Source: CAYHOI01 sp964358175
GTDB taxonomy: Bacteria; Margulisbacteria; Riflemargulisbacteria; GWF2-35-9
Direction: 5' to 3'
Assembly: GCA_964358175.1 (NCBI GenBank)
Contig: CAYHOI010000075.1
Location: forward strand, 1 to 9,375
DNA length: 9,375 nt
Positions 7,505 through 9,375 of this stretch are shown here, in pieces; positions within the stretch are counted from its first letter, which is position 1, and each line of letters starts with the position of its first letter. The notes beneath the pieces are model-generated. The model ran no database searches. It was not told the DNA's origin and was given only the letters and a program-made list of their open reading frames with translations. The translations under genes and the position numbers were made by a program.

Positions 7505-7867
7505 CTATCCCAGAATCAATTTGACGTACAAACCAGCCAGAGCCGCAAAGAGTAGCCCCGTTTGCCACTTCATGAACGAGAAGATTCGATCAAATCGTTT
7601 ATCCACTTGCTCAAATCGCTTGTCCACTTGCTCAAATCGCTTATCCATATCCACACGAAGATCTTTCATGTCCCTTGAAACATCCATTCGAAGGTCTTTC
7701 ATATCGGCTCTTAAATCCATATCCAGATGAGCAAAGTGGTTCGACTGAGCCTTGAGCACCAGAATAATCATTTCTTCGGATGACAACGACTTCCCTGAGC
7801 CAATCTTCTCCATGATTTCTTCGCTTTTTGTATCTAACCACTTCTCAAATACATCGTTACTAAACAT
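7505..7867 (-). CDS. Coiled-coil, C-terminally membrane-anchored protein (paralogue A)
   Basis: The start chosen is ATG 7865-7867, giving 120 residues, because GGAG lies 7 nt upstream; a longer reading from 7957 would run through the DUF2442 gene in another frame. Visible are an acidic N-terminal helix (1-35), the shared motif NHFAHLD (43-49), charged heptads with MKDLR twice, then FEQVDKR repeats (78-91) and FDRIFSFMKW, and a C-terminal hydrophobic segment (~104-119) that looks like a tail anchor. The cytoplasmic part is probably a rod-like oligomer. It is paralogous to the gene at 8853-9239 (NH-[FI]-AHLD; FSFM-x-W before the membrane segment). Function unknown. It begins 8 nt inside the DUF2442 gene and ends 6 nt before the SDR gene. 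Confidence 0.75.
   Translation of the reverse strand: MFSNDVFEKWLDTKSEEIMEKIGSGKSLSSEEMIILVLKAQSNHFAHLDMDLRADMKDLRMDVSRDMKDLRVDMDKRFEQVDKRFEQVDKRFDRIFSFMKWQTGLLFAALAGLYVKLILG
7590..7652 (-). repeat. Three tandem 21-bp repeats encoding coiled-coil heptads
   Basis: Units lie at 7590-7610, 7611-7631 and 7632-7652, each beginning TCAAATCG on the plus strand. The first two differ at only two positions and the third diverges at its end. Each is exactly seven codons (DKRFEQV register), so copy-number changes keep the frame and only lengthen or shorten the rod. Confidence 0.85.
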
Positions 7868-8150
7868 TCGCAAACTCCGCACGACCCTTTGACCGAATTG
7901 ATTTGTGTTTAGGGAATATTTCTTCGTATAAAGTATCGGGAGCAATATCAGCACCATTCGGCCAGCATATTGTTCCTAACTCTGCGTCTACTCTAAATTC
8001 ATTAAATTTTTTTTTATCTAATAAACCAGCAAAAACACCTCTTCCTAAGTATTTTTTTAAATCTATTATTCCTTCACTTAAGTTATCAAAAACAATTTTT
8101 ACTTGATAATCTTTCATTAGTTTTGCATCAATAATTTCATGTAATTCCAT
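7860..8150 (-). CDS. DUF2442 domain protein, putative antitoxin-like partner
   Basis: This 96-residue protein matches the DUF2442 pattern: a short beta strand with KIVFDNLSEGIIDLKKYL (18-35), then FAGLLDKKKFNEFRVD (40-55), GTICWPNGADIAPDTLYEE (59-77). The family is small and of unknown molecular function. It is often found next to DUF4160 or similar genes in pairs proposed to be toxin-antitoxin-like; that role is a proposal only. The start has GGAG 6 nt upstream and lies 14 nt after DUF4160. Residues 79-96 (ending RAEFANV) extend beyond where the family usually ends. This tail is encoded by less AT-rich DNA than the body, as if the frame runs out of an insert into older sequence. The stop overlaps the next gene start by 8 nt. 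Confidence 0.85.
   Translation of the reverse strand: MELHEIIDAKLMKDYQVKIVFDNLSEGIIDLKKYLGRGVFAGLLDKKKFNEFRVDAELGTICWPNGADIAPDTLYEEIFPKHKSIRSKGRAEFANV
7886..7905 (+). repeat. Possible third copy of the inverted-repeat end
   Basis: The stretch containing GACCGAATTG resembles the reverse complement of the right inverted end near 8778-8797, at about 16 of 20 positions including 10 in a row. It sits where base composition changes inside the tail of the DUF2442 gene. It may mark an old insertion edge; a chance match is possible. Confidence 0.35.
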
Positions 8151-8164
8151 AATTTTCTCCCTGC

Positions 8165-8425
8165 TTAAAGTAAGGGTTCAATAATTTTTAATTCCCCTTC
8201 ATTTTGAGCAATTTGCCAATCAAGCAATAACTCTTCTTTATGAAGTTTCATCCATTCTTTAATCAAAACTTTAGCTTTTGGAGGCAACTTCCCAGCAACT
8301 ATTCTGCCAGTTTTAATATTAAATACCGCTAATTGCCCTTCATACTTGGCATGAAAATGAGGCGGATTATGCTCATTAAAATACATCAAAATAACTATTC
8401 CATAAAACCTTGATATTACTGGCAT
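8165..8425 (-). CDS. DUF4160 domain protein, putative toxin-antitoxin-like component
   Basis: This 86-residue protein fits DUF4160 nearly end to end. It opens PVISRFYGIVILMYFNEH, followed by PPHFHAKYEGQLAVFNIKTG (21-40), KLPPKAKVLIKEWMKLH (46-62) and ELLLDWQIAQNEGELKIIEPL. The HxPPHFHA core is typical. The biochemical role is unknown. DUF4160 and DUF2442 genes recur together and have been suggested as a toxin-antitoxin-like module, which is not proven here. AAGGAA precedes the ATG by about 6 nt, and a TATAAT box lies just upstream at 8446-8451. DUF2442 follows 14 nt downstream. Like its partner it is strongly AT-rich compared with the genes downstream. Confidence 0.88.
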   Translation of the reverse strand: MPVISRFYGIVILMYFNEHNPPHFHAKYEGQLAVFNIKTGRIVAGKLPPKAKVLIKEWMKLHKEELLLDWQIAQNEGELKIIEPLL

Positions 8426-8445
8426 ACTATTCCTTTTCGTATAAG

Positions 8446-8474
8446 ATTATATCACAAGATAAATAAACCCAAAC
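8446..8474 (-). promoter_or_regulatory. Putative promoter of the DUF4160-led operon
   Basis: On the minus strand a perfect TATAAT (8451-8446) is preceded, 16 nt upstream, by only a weak -35-like TTTGGG. Initiation near 8439 would give a short leader containing AAGGAA before the DUF4160 ATG at 8425. It is the only good promoter-like site I see ahead of the seven-gene minus-strand run. No THI-box/TPP riboswitch pattern is visible in the leader. Confidence 0.5.
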
Positions 8475-8485
8475 CAAAAATTTCA

Positions 8486-8657
8486 TATACCCTTCCGACA
8501 GGCATAGGTCGTGTCAATGAACGTTTTCTCCAGAGATCGGCTCGACAACATTGCAAACAGCGTGATGAACTACACGATCCCGAAAGCAGGGTGCCTGGGT
8601 GAGTCTCCGCTTGCCTTCGTTTATCTCGAAAACCTTGTAAGGGCCAAACTCATATGT
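8486..8657 (-). pseudogene. Frameshifted fragment of a retron/DGR-type reverse transcriptase
   Basis: Read on the minus strand, 8654-8535 gives YEFGPYKVFEINEGKRRL, followed by FRDRVVHHAVCNVVEPI, the conserved start of the RT domain (fingers, motifs 1-2) in DGR, retron-like and related bacterial reverse transcriptases. One extra base near 8531-8534 shifts the frame. The match resumes at 8533 as LEKTFIDTTYACRKG, the expected continuation, and then breaks at a stop at 8483-8485. Upstream, the match ends where the inverted-repeat element begins (GTATAC 8656-8661), with an in-frame TAG at 8661-8663. The catalytic YxDD region is absent. It is a decayed remnant of an RT gene of unknown original type; no matching template/variable repeats were seen. 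Confidence 0.75.
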
Positions 8658-8679
8658 ATACTAAAACCGATTTGGTTTT
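8656..8679 (+). repeat. Left inverted end of the MITE-like element
   Basis: It pairs with 8776-8799 at 20 of 24 positions; the outer six bases are GTATAC and the inner eleven contain CCGATTTGGTTTT-like sequence. Confidence 0.65.
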
Positions 8680-8775
8680 CGGTATTCCGAAACACCAAAT
8701 CTTGATTGCAGTTATGCTGAGCTATTGGTTTTCAGGTTTTGGAAAAACCGCCATCGCAAGATCTAGCGAAGCGTC

Positions 8776-8799
8776 AAAACCAATTCGGTCGAAGTATAC
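8776..8799 (-). repeat. Right inverted end of the MITE-like element
   Basis: This is the reverse-complement partner of 8656-8679, with four mismatches. Its GACCGAATTG core (minus strand) recurs at 7891-7900. Confidence 0.65.
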
Positions 8800-8852
8800 A
8801 AGCCAAGTTGCTAAACATTTTTCTCATCTCATTACAGTCTCGCTACAGACTT

Positions 8853-9239
8853 CTAACTTTTAATAAATGGCATCACCGTTATCAAAATCGCGATGACGGC
8901 AAACCCAAGACCTATCACCCATTGCATGAAACTAAATTGTGACTTCAGTCCATCAAATTGTGACTTCAGTCCATCAAATTGTGACTTCAGTCCATCAAAT
9001 TGTGATTTCAGTCCATCAAATTCTCCGCCAAATTTTCGCTCCAGCCCATTTATTGCACTCATAAACTCACTTTTCGTCACCATAGACTGATCTAAATGAG
9101 CGATATGATTATACATGCCCTTGAGCAACATTGCCGTAGCACCTTTTTGGGTTAAGCCGTTCCCCGCTTTGATCTCTTTTTTGGCTTCCTCAATATCCCT
9201 TTCGAGAAACTCAAACAAAAAGTTATCTTCATCCATCAT
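8853..9239 (-). CDS. Coiled-coil, C-terminally membrane-anchored protein (paralogue B)
   Basis: The start chosen is ATG 9237-9239 (128 residues): GAGG lies 5 nt upstream, and the promoter at 9278-9305 would start transcription near 9271. The frame could begin at 9269, but that ATG has no ribosome site. Residues 1-35 are an acidic helix, NHIAHLD (44-50) is the motif shared with paralogue A, and 74-101 hold four FDGLKSQ heptads. Then FSFMQW leads into a hydrophobic segment (~108-124) ending in a short positively charged tail. This predicts a cytoplasmic rod tethered to the inner membrane by its C-terminus. Function unknown. Paralogue A lies ~1 kb away on the same strand, so a local duplication later split by accessory DNA is plausible. 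Confidence 0.78.
   Translation of the reverse strand: MMDEDNFLFEFLERDIEEAKKEIKAGNGLTQKGATAMLLKGMYNHIAHLDQSMVTKSEFMSAINGLERKFGGEFDGLKSQFDGLKSQFDGLKSQFDGLKSQFSFMQWVIGLGFAVIAILITVMPFIKS
8941..9024 (-). repeat. Four tandem 21-bp repeats encoding FDGLKSQ heptads
   Basis: Units 8941-8961, 8962-8982 and 8983-9003 are identical, and 9004-9024 differs at two bases. All are in frame. Identity at silent positions implies recent expansion or homogenisation. There are no spacers, so this is not a CRISPR array. Confidence 0.93.
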
Positions 9240-9277
9240 TGCAACCTCGTTCCATTTTGATGTTTCCATTACACGTC

Positions 9278-9305
9278 ATTATACGTCGTTCCACATTTTC
9301 GTCAA
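9278..9305 (-). promoter_or_regulatory. Strong sigma-70-like promoter of coiled-coil paralogue B
   Basis: On the minus strand TTGACG (9305-9300) and a perfect TATAAT (9283-9278) are 16 nt apart. Initiation near 9271 leaves a ~30-nt leader carrying the GAGG site used by the ATG at 9239. Confidence 0.7.
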
Positions 9306-9355
9306 ATGGTTAGAACTTTCCCCAGCAATTCTCATTATGGAATTTAATGCCGAAT

Positions 9356-9375
9356 AATTCCGCCTCTATCCGCCC
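9356..9375 (-). repeat. Right copy of the window-end inverted repeat
   Basis: Its reverse complement matches 17-36 at 18 of 20 bases. It lies at the extreme end of the window, so its true extent is unknown. Confidence 0.55.

Larger units (their letters stand above)
7905..8480. other. AT-rich accessory island holding the DUF4160-DUF2442 pair
   Basis: By eye this stretch is far richer in A and T than the argJ, thiL and ThiC-type genes, with runs of nine T (8007-8015) and seven T (8052-8058) and AAA/TTT-rich codons. The boundaries are approximate. Composition plus gene content suggest recent acquisition. Confidence 0.6.
8656..8799. mobile_element. Small inverted-repeat (MITE-like) element
   Basis: The 24-base ends 8656-8679 and 8776-8799 are inverted copies matching at 20 of 24 positions; both start with GTATAC at the outer edge. 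The ~96-base interior has more pairing potential: a 6-bp stem with a TATT loop around 8677-8692, and GGTTTT...AAAACC around 8735-8749. If the outer TA is taken as a target duplication, the layout would fit a mariner/IS630-type MITE, but this is uncertain. It lies directly against the RT remnant and carries no convincing gene of its own. Confidence 0.55.

Noticed and set aside
7868..7957. Longer start for coiled-coil paralogue A at 7957
   Set aside because: It would overlap most of the DUF2442 C-terminus and lacks the GGAG that precedes the ATG at 7867.
8486..8657. A functional diversity-generating retroelement
   Set aside because: Only a frameshifted fragment without the catalytic YxDD, and no template/variable repeat pair seen.
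8511..8705. Plus-strand frame of 64 codons
   Set aside because: It lies antisense to the RT remnant, which explains the conserved signal on the other strand; no ribosome site or family match.
8803..8822. Similarity of the minus-strand ATGTTTAG-C-AAC near 8805-8816 to the start of paralogue A, suggesting a third truncated copy
   Set aside because: Only about 12 bases agree and the following sequence does not; chance cannot be excluded.
8831..8846. Hairpin AGTCT...AGACT downstream of paralogue B as a terminator
   Set aside because: Only a 5-bp stem and no T-run following on the minus strand.
8654..8863. Plus-strand frame of 69 codons across the inverted-repeat element
   Set aside because: Its content is set by the inverted repeats and it has no plausible ribosome site; more likely a by-product of the element.
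8940..9024. CRISPR-like regular repeats
   Set aside because: Repeats are directly adjacent without spacers and lie inside a coding frame.

Overview
The window is bacterial DNA from an organism I cannot name. It has tightly packed genes, ATGA start/stop overlaps, Shine-Dalgarno sites and sigma-70-like promoters. Housekeeping genes (argJ, thiL, a thiC-type gene) sit beside an AT-rich accessory stretch with a broken reverse transcriptase, an inverted-repeat element and short DUF genes. The first and last ~20 bases of the window form an 18/20 inverted repeat, so both ends may lie in copies of one dispersed repeat.

Region 1 (about 84-3626, plus strand) is a compact four-gene operon: an AlbA_2/Schlafen-type protein with a winged-helix tail, a large-subunit and a small-subunit protein of the aconitase/isopropylmalate isomerase family, and ArgJ. 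The joints are ATGA, 15 nt and ATGA. The two isomerase-like proteins keep the fold signature and the gene order of LeuC-LeuD. The large subunit, however, has lost two of the three [4Fe-4S] cysteines and the DSH histidine, and the small subunit has lost the active-site arginine. They are probably not a leucine-pathway isomerase. With ArgJ and a likely regulator they form the best candidate here for an undescribed pathway.

Region 2 (3623-8425, minus strand) is an unbroken run of seven genes with no gap over 14 nt: DUF4160, DUF2442, a coiled-coil tail-anchored protein, an SDR epimerase/dehydratase, a short ThiC-type radical SAM enzyme, ThiL, and an endonuclease/exonuclease/phosphatase-family hydrolase. 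Its stop codon overlaps that of argJ tail to tail. The first two genes are much more AT-rich than the rest and look like an acquired toxin-antitoxin-like cassette. The only convincing promoter I see is in front of them, so an acquired cassette may now head a thiamine-related operon.

Region 3 (8426-9375) holds a frameshifted reverse transcriptase remnant, cut off by a roughly 145-bp element with 24-bp imperfect inverted ends. Beyond it is a second coiled-coil tail-anchored gene, paralogous to the one in region 2, with its own strong promoter. Both paralogues carry in-frame 21-bp DNA repeats that encode coiled-coil heptads. No tRNA, rRNA, CRISPR array or complete transposase was found.
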